Source: Symbiodinium natans (lineage: Eukaryota > Sar > Dinophyceae > Suessiales > Symbiodiniaceae). Taken from it: a stretch of DNA of 64,000 nt. Location of the stretch: NCBI GenBank assembly GCA_905221605.1, contig CAJNDS010002077.1, positions 1 to 64,000 on the forward strand. The letters run 5' to 3'. The notes beneath the pieces are model-generated. The model ran no database searches. It was given only the letters and a program-made list of their open reading frames with translations, and was not told the origin of the DNA. The translations under genes and the position numbers were made by a program. Shown here in pieces: positions 20,684 to 32,086 of the stretch; position 1 is the first letter of the stretch, and the number at the start of each line of letters is the position of its first letter.

Positions 20684-20792
20684 TTGGGATGTTCCCCTTA
20701 TACTAAGAGTCCTTCATAAGGATTCTGGTAATTATAGTACCCCCGGTTATGATACCGATTAACGACTGCTAGTATAAGGGCGAACATGCCAA
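20684..20792. mobile_element. M3-family MITE-like element
   Basis: The left end TTGGGATGTTCCCCTTATAC and right end GTATAAGGGCGAACATGCCAA are inverted repeats. Internal CTAAGAGTCCTTCATAAGG and ACGACTGCTAG extend the pairing. Another complete copy is at 41703, with half-copies at 46739, 55151 and 56965. Confidence 0.75.
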
Positions 20793-22567
20793 ACCAAACC
20801 CGTAAACCCTAAGCCCTGGGGGGTCGAGCTCGGGGGTGGTGGCCGAATATTTCGAGGCCTTTTGTTGCGGGAGCTCCGGAAGCCTTTTGGGGTTGTTTTG
20901 GGTTTAGGGTTTAGGGTTTAGGGTTCTAGGGTTCTAGGTTTATAGGTTTATAGGTTGTCAGGTCCAGGGTAGAAGATTAAGATTCAGGGCCTAGGGAGGG
21001 TCTGAGAATTTCCAGGCTCTGGGTCGGCTTGTTGGCTGCCGAAGACTTGGACTGTGTCGAGGGCTTTCTCCGCTGCTTAAGATGTTGGACGCTCTGCCAC
21101 ACCCTCCTAAAAACCTAGGCCCGCACAAAGTCTATACAGGGAAGGCCCGGGTTCCTGAACCCTGAACCTGAACCCTGACAGACCCTCGGGTCCGGGCAGG
21201 GGTTTCGACCGAAGACCCCCGCAGCCAGCGGAATCCTTCAAAGCCCCCCGCCCCTGAAGCCTAAGACCCAAGCCCTGGGGGGGTAGAAGCTGCATCAGAG
21301 CCCTTCTAGGTTGGCCCAAACTGACAACTTAACAGCCCTTCGAATAGATAGTTCCCCAATAGGATCCCGCTGAACGCAATGAGGGCAAATATATTTCATG
21401 TCCCTAAGGTCCTGGTGCTTCTGCAAAAGCACGCTCAAGCACGCCCCCCCCCCCCCCCCCCCCCCTTGCGGTATTGAGTAGTCATGGGCTTAGGGTTGTA
21501 ACCCCCAAAAAAACCTACCTAACTCAACACCTAAACCCTATAAACCCCAAACCACTGATCCCTAAAGCGCAGGTGTTCGGGAGGTGAACACTGGAGTTCT
21601 GCACCTAAACCCTACACCCCAAACCCGAAACCCTGAACCCCAAACCGTGCCTGGTGCTGCGGGAGAAGACCAAGACCTGCCCCGCTCCGGGTGTTGGGTT
21701 TATAGGGTTCTTATGGGTTTTTGAAGGGTTTTTAAAGGGGTTATAAGGTATTTTAATCGGTCGTCAGTTCAAGTTCAGGGGTTTTTCCTTGGTCTTGGGT
21801 TTGGGTTCTGGGAGTACTGCTGCTGTGGCGTTGCGAATGTGGGTGAGAGGGTGTGGAGGGCTCCGGGACATGCACAGCTCCTGATTAGGTTCATTGCGCC
21901 CTCGTCACTGGAGTTGTACTGGTGCATGCTTTGGGGCTACAAATATGAATTTCATTTAACAACAGGTTATGTCCGAATGTGGGGACGTCACCGAAACCCT
22001 GAACCTTAAAAGCACCCAAAGGCCACCTTCTGCCCTCGCCGCCGCCAGTGCCGCAGCAAAGGCAAAAGCACCTGCCGCAGCACAGACATCCTGCAAGTAC
22101 CCGTGTGGCTTAGGGTTTTGGGGGGGGGGGGGGGGGGGGGGTGTAAGATTGCGTGCCCTGAACCGCTTAGGGCTTATGCTTTTTTGCACTCGGTGCCTGG
22201 ACTCGGCTTTTTGGTCCATGCTTCTTGGATCATCCGAAGGCCATATGCAACAAAACTGCGCTTCACTTTAGCAGGTGCAAACCTGCTTCAATGACCTTGA
22301 AGCAGGCGAAGCCTTGCACAGGGGTCTAAGGAATCTTAACCCGAGCACCCTGAACCCTAAACCCTAAACCCTCAAGCCCCCTGTAACTTGAAATTATTCA
22401 AAAGTTTTAAAATCGAAACTTTCCTAGATCCTCGAACCTGAACCCTGAATAATTTCAATAACCCTAAACCCTAAACCCTAAAGCCAAAAACCCTTGAACC
22501 CGAAGACCCTGCCTGCATCTTCCCGCATGCCTCTGGATCTCCCAGCCTAGGGGCGGTTGTTGTGTAA
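20793..22567. repeat. Patchwork with homopolymer tracts, no gene
   Basis: Degenerate telomere-like pieces alternate with unique sequence. A run of about 23 C lies at 21444-21466 and a run of about 20 G at 22121-22141. Reading frames through these runs are compositional artefacts. An alanine-rich frame at 21969-22110 is not convincing. Confidence 0.55.
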
Positions 22568-22670
22568 TACAGGGGCCTGAATCATTAGAATAGGGGTTTG
22601 GGGGTTGTTATAGTACGCTTAGAAAGGGACCATGAGGAAACGCTATTAGCAATTCTTCCGACCCCTACAG
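22568..22670. mobile_element. M2-family MITE-like element
   Basis: It begins CAGGGGCCTGAATCATTAG, has AATAGGGGTTTGGGGGTTG and GGGACCATGAGG inside, and ends AATTCTTCCGACCCCTACAG. TA lies on each side (22567-22568 region and after the terminal CAG), as in other copies. Confidence 0.8.
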
Positions 22671-22973
22671 TAGAAGCGTTCAGGTTTCGAGGTCAGTGGG
22701 AGGAACACACTACGGTTTACGGTTGAAGGCTCAAGGGTGTAGGGATCGTGGAAGTACCGCGCAAGCGGCGGACGTGCAGATGCAACGGCGCCACAGAAAG
22801 GTCACATCCTCAGCCGACATCAGAATCATCAGGGCGGGTTCTGCATTGTATACACACCCTAAACTTTTAGGCCCGAAACCCCAAACCTTAATCTAAACCC
22901 TAACTCCTACCTCCTTGGTGGATGCTACATTACATGGAGACCCGAACTGGGCCCATGAAGTAGAGGGAATCCT

Positions 22974-23250
22974 AAACCCTAAACCCTAACCCCTAAACCC
23001 TAAACCCTAGTACCCTAAACCCTAAACCCTAGTACCCTAAACCCTACACCCTAATTGCGGATCTCGCCGAGCTCGCCGCTGAAGGCGGTTGGCCACTCGC
23101 CGCTGGGTGCAGAGATTGTGGTCCTCAGCCATCTCCGTCCCAGTCTAGGGTTTAGGGTTTAGGGTTTAGGGTTTAGGGTTTAGGGTTTAGGGTTTAGGGT
23201 TTGTGGTTTAGGGTTTAGGGTTTAGGGTTTCGGGTTTAGGTTTTCGGGTT
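22974..23250. repeat. Inverted pair of telomere-like arrays
   Basis: CCCTAAA units (with CCCTAGTA variants) occupy 22974-23053. About 90 bp of unique sequence follows. Then TTTAGGG units with a few variants occupy 23143-23250. The two arrays face away from each other with their C-rich strands outward-reversed, forming a long imperfect palindrome. Confidence 0.85.
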
Positions 23251-23773
23251 TAGGATGGTTTAGGACTGTAGGGCTTAAGCTCCTGAAGTCCTAAAAAGCC
23301 CTTAGCCCTGATGAATGACGGACGCTGGAAGGACTGCATCTCCGTAAGCCCGAGGCGATTCCTCGGAAGGCGTACTCGCACAACTCGCGCATGAGCTCCT
23401 TCAGATTCTAGGGGTAGAGGGTTGATGCATCAAACTCGGCTCTCGAGGGGGGGGGGTAGGGGGGGCCCAAGAAGATTTGGGTCCAGGGCCCAGAGTTTAC
23501 AGACTTCGGAATGCTTCGGAACCTGCATCCGGGCGTGGCTAAAACGGGGCCTCAACAAAACCCCAAACCCTAAACCCGAAGCCCTAAACCCTATCCCGAA
23601 ACCATAAACCCGAAACCATAAACCCTAAACCCTAAACCCTAAACCCTATACCCTAAACAAGGGCATACGAGGGGCACTGGGCATCTCTGATGTTGGGCTA
23701 AGGATCTTCAGGGCCTCTGAAGAGGGAACCTGGGCGAGCCATCCGGCTCTTCAAGCACCAGGAAATACTAAAA

Positions 23774-23835
23774 GTGGGGTTTAGGGTTTAGGGTTTAGGG
23801 TTTAGGGTTTAGGGTTTAGGGTTTAGGGTTCAGGG
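23774..23835 (+). repeat. (TTTAGGG)n array
   Basis: Eight near-perfect GGGTTTA units inserted between unique sequences; the last unit is GGGTTCAGGG. Confidence 0.9.
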
Positions 23836-23952
23836 CACTTTCACCATCAACGCTGACAGCAGAAATCGAATCCCGAAGATTTTCCATAGAAGTGAGATCT
23901 TGAGGTATACTTAACGTCCCCCTCATCTCTCAGACAGGTTGCTTTAGAGACT

Positions 23953-24045
23953 TTACTTGGAGGTTCAGGGCACTTCTTAACCAAATATAGCTGTACTTAT
24001 AACCACATTAGGGCACTTAAGAGGCTGATAAGTGCGTTATACCAA
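23953..24045. mobile_element. M1-family element, truncated
   Basis: The left terminus TTACTTGGAGGTTCAGGG and interior CACTTCTTAACCAAATATAG, ACCACATTAGGGCACTTAAG match the 27848 copy. The right terminus is missing and degrades into unrelated sequence. Confidence 0.65.
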
Positions 24046-26130
24046 GGGACGCCACCCTGATGTTGTTCGGGGGGCTGCAAGGCTGGGTTTACGCAGGCTG
24101 GGCGAAGCTCGCGTCCTCGACCCTTAAAATCCAACATGCTGGAACAACCTAAGCCCCAAACCCTAAACCCTAAACCCAACAAACGAAACGGGTTTCTTCA
24201 TAAAACTCCTGCTGCTCTGCCTCTGCCGAATCCTGCGGCGATTGCATTGGAACGTGCACGTATCTTACGAGCCTTGGATTTCACAGAGTTTGCTTCAATC
24301 CGTGGTTCAGGATTCAGGGACACTCATCCGCATGTTGCATAAACCCTTTATCGTCCCAAATACTGAAGTGTGCTTGCGGAACTCAAGGTTGAACCTTTGC
24401 GGGTTTTATTCAGGACAAGACGGTTTCAAACGGGTTAAATAGGCTAGCTCCTCGGGACCTACTCAGGAGTGCCAAGAATCCTCTCAATGCTAACCCTCGA
24501 CTCCGACAACGAGCTAAACAATCTTCGACGGACTTCTTAGATTTTCGCGCCCGTCGGCGCAGCGTTTACCAAGTCATGATTCCGCATCAGCAGCGACAAG
24601 GCATGGAGCACCCTCCACTGCGGCCCACAACAAAGGATATTCTTGCAAACAAAAGTCCAAGCCCCTCCGCCGGATGAAGGGCCTCCCCTTTCATGCAATC
24701 CGGCCAGATACTTCACCCCTCCGTCACTCGGAGTGGTGGTATGTGTTTAGGGCCGCCCCCAGCGGACACGTTGGCGCATAGCTCCGCTGTCATACGCCAA
24801 GACCAAAGGCGCGTTGGCCTCAAGGGCAGCCGGACGCTTTACCGGATTCATGCTAGCCCCACACCAGGCCAACGGTGTGGAGGGAGGCAGCTGAATGTGG
24901 CCTTTGCCTCCCTCTGGGTAGGGCGAGGAGCAAACAATGGCAAACATGAAAGGGCGAAATCGAAGCCAAACCCTGGCGATTCGGCGACTCCCCGATCCAT
25001 ATGGTCAAAAACTTCAGCCCTCCTTGCATGGCTGTCAGTTGGATCTCCACAATGCGCCTAGGCGAAAGAAAGGTGGGTGATGAGAAACTCGAAACCGTCG
25101 CCGGGCTTTGGTTTGGACGGGGCTCAGTGGCTCGGAACACCCTGAGCCCAAAACCCTAAACCCTAAACCCCAAAAGCCTCAACCCTAACGAGAGCCTTGC
25201 CGCAACGGCCTCAGGCTTGTCGGGAGGAAGGTGACATCGGAGAAGTGAGGGCGACGTAGGGCATAGAGCGTAGGGCTTAGGTCAGGTGTTTGAAAGCTGC
25301 AAACCCTAAACCCTGAACCCTGAACCCTGAACCCTGAACCCTAAACCCTAAACATCCCAGAATGAGCTCTTGACTGCTTGGGCTGGTGTCCCCCTCCTTG
25401 GGCGGCTGTGGGTCCGGCTTGAGCTGCTCCAGGTGGTTGCAAAGGCGCTGTAGGATGACCTAAGGTTTAGGGTTTAGGGTTTAGGGTTTAGGGCTTAGGG
25501 CTTAGAACAATCTGTGGAAGGACATGCAGTGCAGGGTTCCAGGGCTCAATGTGGTTGTTGCCGGAACGACTTTTGTCTCGAACTTCCGTGAGCAGCCGGC
25601 TCAGTCGAAGGCGGTTTAGGGTATTTGGTTTTTCTAGGGCCTAAACACAATGAGTTGACACTCTCTGGCGCCGACTCTGGCCAGCACATTCCCTCCTGAA
25701 ACGCGATCCCGAACTCCCTTTGACAATTTTCCTCAAGGCTGGGGACTCCAGTTTTGGCCTACGGGTTCTTGGGTGTAGCCCAAGAGCTCCGGATGGAAAT
25801 CGTTTGCGGAACTCATCAAGATCATCCCAGTTCTCCTCAAGCTCAACTTAAGCTATGACGAAGACGTATACCCTTGAGCATGCTTGTAGTTGTCTTTGAA
25901 GCAGATCACAGGCTGGCTGGAACCCCAAACCCGTTTAAACGGCTCGAACCCACCCCCAACCTAAGCCTAAACCCTTGCTTAATTTGTCTGGGGTGAAAAG
26001 ACCAGGCTCCCGGCGATGAGAGACAGGGATATGCACTTTGGCGACTTTCTGCCCCGACCTCAAGAAGTGTTAACGGCTGCGCGCAGCAGGGGGCGCTTCT
26101 ACAATGGCCGTGGGCCTTTACAAGAAGCTC
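24046..26130. other. Mostly unique sequence, no gene recognised
   Basis: This is one of the longer stretches with little telomere-like repeat (short runs only at 24155, 25150, 25300-25350 and 25462-25505). GC-rich, coding-like sequence lies at 24690-25140, with open frames on both strands (plus 24693-25061, minus 24853-25140). None has a motif I recognise. A decayed host exon is possible. Confidence 0.4.
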
Positions 26131-26236
26131 AGTAGCCCAGTAACCATCTTATGATTCAGGGCACCCTTTTTGGGGTTGGTTACTTTATTAAGGGAAACCA
26201 GAGCCAAACAAAAACGGGCAAAAGGGGCTACCAAGG
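26131..26236. mobile_element. M4-family MITE-like element
   Basis: It starts AGTAGCCCAGTAACC, contains the GGTTGGTTACTTTATTAAGG block and ends GGGCAAAAGGGGCTACCAAGG. It matches the complete copy at 55665-55766, which has CTTGGTAGCCCAGT / ACTGGGCTACCAAG termini. Confidence 0.75.
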
Positions 26237-27639
26237 AAGAGGGTCGCTTCCCATGGGCTTTTCGTAGAGGCTTCTTCCCCTGGGGTTGATGGCTCGGGCA
26301 TAGGTGCTTGCAAGCCATGAAGTGAGTTGCTTGCTCCTATTTTTGGAGACTACCTGTCAGGGTGTGGCTTGGGAGAAGAGACCTTTTGGCGCTTAAGCAC
26401 TCGAAGCTACAAAGCCACATCCCCACATCCAAGGCCCTAAACCCCTAAACCCTGAACTCCCAAGTCAACAACCCCGAACCTGACACCCTAAACCCCGAAC
26501 CCTGTGTTCCCAAAGCCGGTGCTTCAGGTTAAGATGGTTCAGAATCTCCGGGTCGCGAGGCGGAAGTGGGACGCCTGGATGTCTCCAACGCCCATGTATG
26601 CGGTTGAGGGTTTTAGGGCTGAGGGTTTAGGGCTTTGCGTTTTGGGGATGTGCAGCGACAAACTTCCGACGATGTCTTGCCAACTGCAGGGGACATCAAA
26701 GTGTTTGCCGACCCGAAGGCCCAAAACTCTTCTCCCAAAGACCCTCAACCCCCGCCCCCCCCCCCCGCCCCCCAAAAAAAAGCCCCGTGAAGCCCCCCAA
26801 AACCCTGAACCTTCGGGCCGCGGGCATGCGCACTCATCAGCCGCGGCCCACTCATCTTCCAGACCCTCGTCCGATCCGTGATAGCTTGGGGTTGAGGTTT
26901 AGGGTTTAGGGTTTAGGGTTTAGGGGGTTCAGGGGGTTTAGGGGGTTTAGGGTGTTTAGGGTGTTTGGGGGTTTAGGGGTTTAGGGTTTAGGGTTTCCGG
27001 TTTCGGGCTTGGGGTTTAGGGCTTGGGTTCCCCTAAGCCCTAAACCCTAAGAGCTTAGGGTCCCCCAAAGCCCAGAACCCTCAACTCAAGATGTTGTGCC
27101 GTTTTGGGTCTCGGCGACTTAGACTCCTTACACTTGAAGGGCAATCGGATGATTCAGATCAACCCCCAGCTGAGTTTAGGGTTGTCGGGTCTGGGTCCAG
27201 GATTTCGGATGCCCGGATCAATAGTTTTAGAGCTTGAAGGCTCGGGGTATGAAGGGGATCATGTACGCAGAGGGGGGGGGGGGATTGTAGAGTAGGATTG
27301 AGGTAATGCCAGAATCGTTTCCAGCAACCTAGTCTCAAAAAACTCCAAGCAAACGTGCCACACCGGGTAAAGTTTTGACGAACAGAAGTGCTGAGCTGGG
27401 TAAACAGCGATGGGCTTTGGGAATTCGATCTACACTACACCGCGGGTTACCACGGGGCGTCCTCGAAACCTCGCGCCTCAAGGCCTCCAGGTCACCACAA
27501 TGAGCCCCCAAGCCCTTGACCAAACCCGATACACCAGAAGTGCTAAACAACATCAGTCTTGCGCTTACGCAGACAAAAAGCAAAACCTGAAGCCTTGACT
27601 ACTAGTTGCTGAAGAACCCCTCAAACAAAATCCTCCTTA
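26237..27639. repeat. Patchwork with telomere-like array at 26893-27010, no gene
   Basis: GGGTTTAG units, including GGGGGTTTAG and GGGTGTTTAG variants, run from 26893 to about 27010. A C-rich/A-rich stretch lies near 26755-26790 and a G run near 27272. Frames in this region are repeat-derived. Confidence 0.6.
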
Positions 27640-27832
27640 TCAAGTGTAAATTGGGATCTTTACTTCTTGTTCTTTTGAGCTTCTTAGGCAAGTAGTAGTT
27701 GAACAAGCAATCCATCTCACCAACGAGGAAAGCGGACAAGCTGAAGTCCAAGACATCGCCGGCCTTGGCGTCGGCCTGCCTTCGGTGCACGTAGCGCCAA
27801 ACAGGGCCGGCACCACAAAGGCAAGGCCTGCC
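27640..27832 (-). pseudogene. Coding-like remnant of unknown family
   Basis: The minus strand reads GLAFVVPALFGAT, then after an apparent one-base shift HRRQADAKAGDVLDFSLSAF and VGEMDCLFNYYLPKKLK. The composition is that of a folded protein, unlike the surrounding repeat frames. It starts right beside the AT-rich M1 element at 27848, with a CTCTGTGGCAG just before the coding-like part that could be a 3' splice site. Family unknown. Confidence 0.3.
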
Positions 27833-27847
27833 ACAGAGTTGGGGTTT

Positions 27848-28054
27848 GCTTGGAGGTTATTCTTATTCTTCTTTTTCTTATTATAATTATTGTTATTATT
27901 GTTATTATTGTTTTTATCATGCTTATGATTATGATTACTATTCTTAACCAAGTATAACTGTACTTACAACCACATTAGGGCGCTTAAGGGGCTTATAAGT
28001 GGGCTATAAGTACAGATACAATTGGTTAAGAAGTACCATGAACCTCCAAGTAGG
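27848..28054. mobile_element. M1-family element expanded by an ATT microsatellite
   Basis: It begins GCTTGGAGGTTATTC, carries about 80 bp of TTATTATTG-type microsatellite, then the M1 long-stem interior (CTTAACCAAGTATAACTGTA) and the right terminus ACCATGAACCTCCAAGTAG. The microsatellite explains why it is about twice the usual length. Confidence 0.75.
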
Positions 28055-28699
28055 CTTCGGGCTCAGGGCTTACAGGGGCCTCAGGGTGGTTCATGCATGA
28101 GCCTCATTCATCATGAGCTGTCAGGTTCAGGGCTTCAGGGTTCAGGGTTGGGTAGTCTCAGACCCTCAGACTCACAGGTTCAGGCCTTTGGGGGTCCTCC
28201 AAGCCTCAGACCCTAGAGCTCTAGACTCCTAGAGCCCTGCAACCCAACTAGCCCCAAATGAAATCGTGAAGCATTGAACCCTGGAAGCCTAGACCAAACA
28301 AATAACCCCTCAATCCTAAACCCAAAACTTGAAACCCAACCCCATTTCAGCTTCCGGGAGGGCTGCCTGCCCGCTCCACACATGCAGAGCCTCACCGTTC
28401 TAGGCTTCGCTGCGCAATCTTCTTATGGACTTGGAAGAGTCTGAATTCATGTTGTTTCGGGGTTGCGGGGTTGGGGTTTGCAGGGTTGGGGTTTGGGGTT
28501 TAGGGTTTACCTTTTAGGGTTTAGGGTTTCCAGGGTTGGTGTGCTATTGAGGTGAGCGCACGGCAAGCAAGGCTAATTCGGAGCTGTGGCATAGAACTCG
28601 TTTAGGGACCCTTCGGAGACACGTTGCTTGGAAACTCTAAACCCCGAGCCCAACACCTAGAAACCGGTGTGGGAAGCTTGAAAAACTTTGACGCCTTAA
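28055..28699. other. Spacer with degenerate telomere-like repeats, no gene
   Basis: GGGCTTCAGGGTTCAGGG-type degenerate units occur at 28120-28150, and TTGGGGTTTGGGGTTTAGGG at 28480-28530. No coding signal is visible. Confidence 0.5.
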
Positions 28700-28865
28700 T
28701 GTAGGGGCCAGAATGATTAGAATAGGGTTTTTTGAGTGACTATAGCAGATAATTGCCCAAATATCGGGGCCTCAATAATGAGAATAGGGTGTTAGGGGTT
28801 ACTCTAGTCTAACCAGGGACCATGAGGGGATACTGACAGCAAGCTATTCCGACCCCCCCCCCCCA
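28700..28865. mobile_element. M2-family element with a duplicated 5' part
   Basis: A first left end (TGTAGGGGCCAGAATGATTAG ending about 28750) is followed by a second, complete-looking M2 element from about 28765 (CGGGGCCTCAATAATGAG) to CTATTCCGACCCC at 28850, with an expanded C run at its right end. One M2 element probably inserted into another. Confidence 0.65.
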
Positions 28866-30654
28866 GTAGCCCCCTAAACCCTGAACCCTAAACCCTTAAC
28901 CCTAAACCCTAAACCCTCGAACTCCCTGCTAAGCATGGGGCTCCCTCTTGCCCAGTGCCATCTGAAAGTCTGGACCTCACGGTGACATGGCCCATATGGG
29001 GATTTCCGCAAGTAGGGTACCAAGTAGGGGGCACCCCTCATACACCCCAAAATACTAGCTAATCCTTTAAAGGAACACCACACAATACCATATAATCCTC
29101 TTAAAGGAACCCGCAAGAGGGTACCCCTGTTTTCGGACACCCCCCATCATATGGTACCCCCCGAGCCCTAAGCCGTGTATGAGTATTTCCCCAAAATGGG
29201 GCACCTTTACATATAGACACCCAAAAATGCCGCAGTTCCTTCAGGAACCCCAGGAAAGGTTCCTCCCCATTTTGGGAACGCGCCCAATATCAGCCAGATT
29301 CAGATTTTGTGAACAGGGGTTTGGATTGAAAAGCTACACCTCCAGCTGGCCTACAGACAGATGTTAACGGCTGGTTCTTCTCTGCTTCAAGACTGGGAGC
29401 ACATGAGCGCATTCAGTGAAGGACTGCGGGGAAACGCACGCCTGACACCTGCTTCAGCCACACCCCAACAAGGCATGCGGCATGATTGTAACGCATATCA
29501 AGCTGCCCAGACTCCTCAAGACTGCAACCTTTAGGCCTTTAGGTGCCTTATGGCTACCCAGAGACCTTCAAGGCAGGAAGCGAAAGCCACGGTCGGATCG
29601 TTGTTCAGGATAGGATCCTTCTGTTAAGAGCACTTTCGGGAGGGGAGTTCCAAGGTATGGCTCTGCATAAGGCTGCCACAAGGCGGCTTGCAAGGGTACT
29701 TCAAGGAACTGGTGCCTTGAAACTGCGGCCCGAACCCACCCGAAACCTCAAGGGCGCAGAGCGCATTGGGGCCCCCGCTTTCAAGGAGGTTGCGGTACGC
29801 AGTCTGCCTTGGTTGCTTGTCAGGGGGGGTGCGCAACAAGACCAGGGTTTAGGGTTTAGGCTTCAGGGCATACTTCCAAGAACTGTGTGACACATGTGAA
29901 ACATAGATAAACATAAAAAGGGGTTTAGGGTTTAGGGTTTAGGGTTTGGGGTTTAGGGTTTAGATTGCACAGAGCGAGGTGAGAGAGCCATCAAGTCTCA
30001 AGAGCATCCATGGTGCTGGATGTGACTCAGCGGGCAGGGTACCACCTGAGCAAGGTAAGGGTGATGCTGGGGTCTTGCAGGGTTTTGGGGGGTTTAGGGT
30101 TTAGGTATTAGTTATAGGGGCACTTGTGGGAAAGGGCCTGGGGCCTAGTGGCTTGGAAGCAGGATCCCTTCGAAGCAGCTCAGCAATGTCAACAAGTGAC
30201 AACGTCGTCTCTGAGCTCTGCACTGCTACTAGATGTGAAGCGCTATACATTGTTGGGCCCTGAACTTTCTCCGCAGCCGAAAGGCTGCGCGGACGACCTG
30301 CTTCGACCACCAAAAAGATCATCATGGTTTCCGTACTTTGCAGCACAAACAACGGGACGAAGCCGGACGAGGTGCTGTCTTCAGGGTCTGAGACGACTTA
30401 TTTGGGGAATTTGGAAGTTCTAGGGTCCCCATACCCAAACCGACGTCCAGTCCCCGCCCAAAAGCCATAAGCCATAAGCCTGAACCCACAACCCTCCACC
30501 CTAAACCCCAAATGAAACCCCTGACCCCAAGCACTTGAGGCAACCAATTCAGTTGTCGAGGTTCAGGGCTTAGGGCGAAGCCCTTCCTTCGTTTCGAGAT
30601 TTGTATCTTCGCTTCTGGGGGTTTAGAGCCGATGTGGCTTGCTCGGAGACTGAT
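28866..30654. other. Patchwork, including a CCCC/GGGG-rich inverted stretch, no gene
   Basis: Repeated pieces such as CTTTAAAGGAACACC and CTCTTAAAGGAACCCGC lie at 29065-29115, with GGTACC-centred motifs around 29010-29160. Telomere-like units are at 28868-28916, 29922-29965 and 30087-30105. A plus-strand frame at 29543-29890 and one at 30124-30423 lack any recognised domain. Confidence 0.45.
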
Positions 30655-30763
30655 ACGCACTTAGAAGTAGGAATATAGAAGGGTATAACTATGGCTAGAA
30701 GTAACCGGGGTACGTAAACAACCCTTCGAGTACCTACAAGCACCGCATGGAACCTCCAAGTAG
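30655..30763. mobile_element. M1-family element, one end lost
   Basis: The right end CATGGAACCTCCAAGTAG is intact. The interior (CACTTAGAAGTAGGAATATAG, CTATGGCTAGAAG) fits M1, but the left terminus has decayed. Confidence 0.65.
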
Positions 30764-30899
30764 TTCTTTGGAGATTGACTGAGTCTTTGGATAAGCCCCG
30801 CGCCCGGTCATTCTTGCCAGGAAGCATCAGGGCGACGTCATCTTTCGTCCTGCTCTTGCCGGCTTTGGCGTCGGGCGGATAACGTGAATATGGGAACAC
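30764..30899 (-). pseudogene. Coding-like remnant abutting an M1 element
   Basis: The minus strand reads SRYPPDAKAGKSRTKDDVAL, then MLPGKNDRARGLSKDSVNLQ, and runs directly into the M1 terminus CTACTTGG. The composition is polar and protein-like. The family is unknown, and I cannot find its continuation beyond the element. Confidence 0.3.
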
Positions 30900-31885
30900 G
30901 TTTCGAGGGGATGGGGATTGGGGGACTGGGCCAACGTTAAGCCCAATAGACCTGGGTCCGAAACTCGAACCCTAAACATCCCTATACCCTAAACCCTACA
31001 CCCTAAACCCTCATATCCAGAGGGCAGTCCTCCTGAGACAGTTCCGTGCCAAGAGCTCCTGAAATTCCTTCAGCGCATCCTGGCGAGAGAGAGCCCGATG
31101 CCCCCCCAGTTCAAAAGGAACTCCATCTTTTGCAGCAGGGATCCTCATGAGCCTTAAAGGGAATGTTAAAATGATCAGGGGATGAACTATTCGGTGTTGG
31201 GCTCTTGAGGGGGGTATCTCTGAACCCCAAGAACCCTACCATGAGCCGCATCGAAGGGTGGTGGCTCTGATCTTCCAAAAATATCGACCTCAAGAGCCCC
31301 TCCCTCTTCCCGTTTTTGGTCTGCGGCCTCGGGGTATCCTACAGGGTGTAGGGTTTAGGGTTTAGGGTTCCTACTTTGCCCCCTGCCAAATGACCTGACC
31401 TAGAAGCTTTGAACCCTTAGGTCGATGATCCTCCATCCATCGATGTCCTGTACAAGAAACAAGTTAGCTGCGGTTTGGGGTTTAGGGTTTAGGGTTTCGG
31501 GTTTAGGGTTTAGGGTGTAGGGTGCAGGGTTTAGGGTTTAGGGTTTGTCGCTCCCTTCCGCCCCGCTCTCCTCCCTCACCGCGAGGTCTTTGGCGGTGGC
31601 TTTGCGCTTCTGCCCCCTGGGCTGTAGTTGAAGGGGTTTAGGCCCAGAAGGGGTATGTTTAGGGTTTAGGGTTAGGGTTTAAGGTCTCAGGTTTAGGGTT
31701 TAGGGTTTAGGGTTTAGGGTTTAGGGGCAGAAGGAGCACGTGAAGGGCCAAAAGGCTAATAATACCATCTCACGATTGACAGGCGTGAATGGGCACATGT
31801 GGCTTGGAGCTCATCATCCTCTTGCAGATGCCTAAATTCCGCGCATGTGATGGGTTTAGGTGCGATGTCCTTGAAAGTTTTGCCT
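30900..31885. repeat. Telomere-like patchwork, no gene
   Basis: CCCTAAA-type pieces lie at 30968-31010; TTTAGGG runs at 31345-31368, 31477-31550 and 31660-31730. Intervening sequence is unique. Confidence 0.6.
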
Positions 31886-32086
31886 GGGTAGCCCAGGAAC
31901 CATTTATGTGGGGTTGGGCCTTTGTCAGGGAACCTTACACCAACAAAAAAGGGGGCAAAAGGGTAATATAGGGTCGGAATAGTTACTAATAGCATTCTCT
32001 TACGGCCCCGGTTTAAATGTATTCGAATGACCCCCCAAAACCCTATTCTAGTTATTAAGGCCCCTACAGTACCACTGGGCTACCAG
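31886..32086. mobile_element. M4-family element split by a nested M2 element
   Basis: The left part GGGTAGCCCAGGAACC to GGGGGCAAAAGGGTA (31886-31965) and the right part TACCACTGGGCTACCAG (32070-32086) join into a normal M4 element when the M2 insert and one TA are removed. Confidence 0.8.
31966..32069. mobile_element. M2-family element nested in M4
   Basis: The element runs from ATAGGGTCGGAATAGTTAC to ATTAAGGCCCCTACAG, in the opposite orientation to the 22568 copy. TA is present at 31964-31965 and again at 32070-32071, giving a TA target duplication. Confidence 0.85.
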
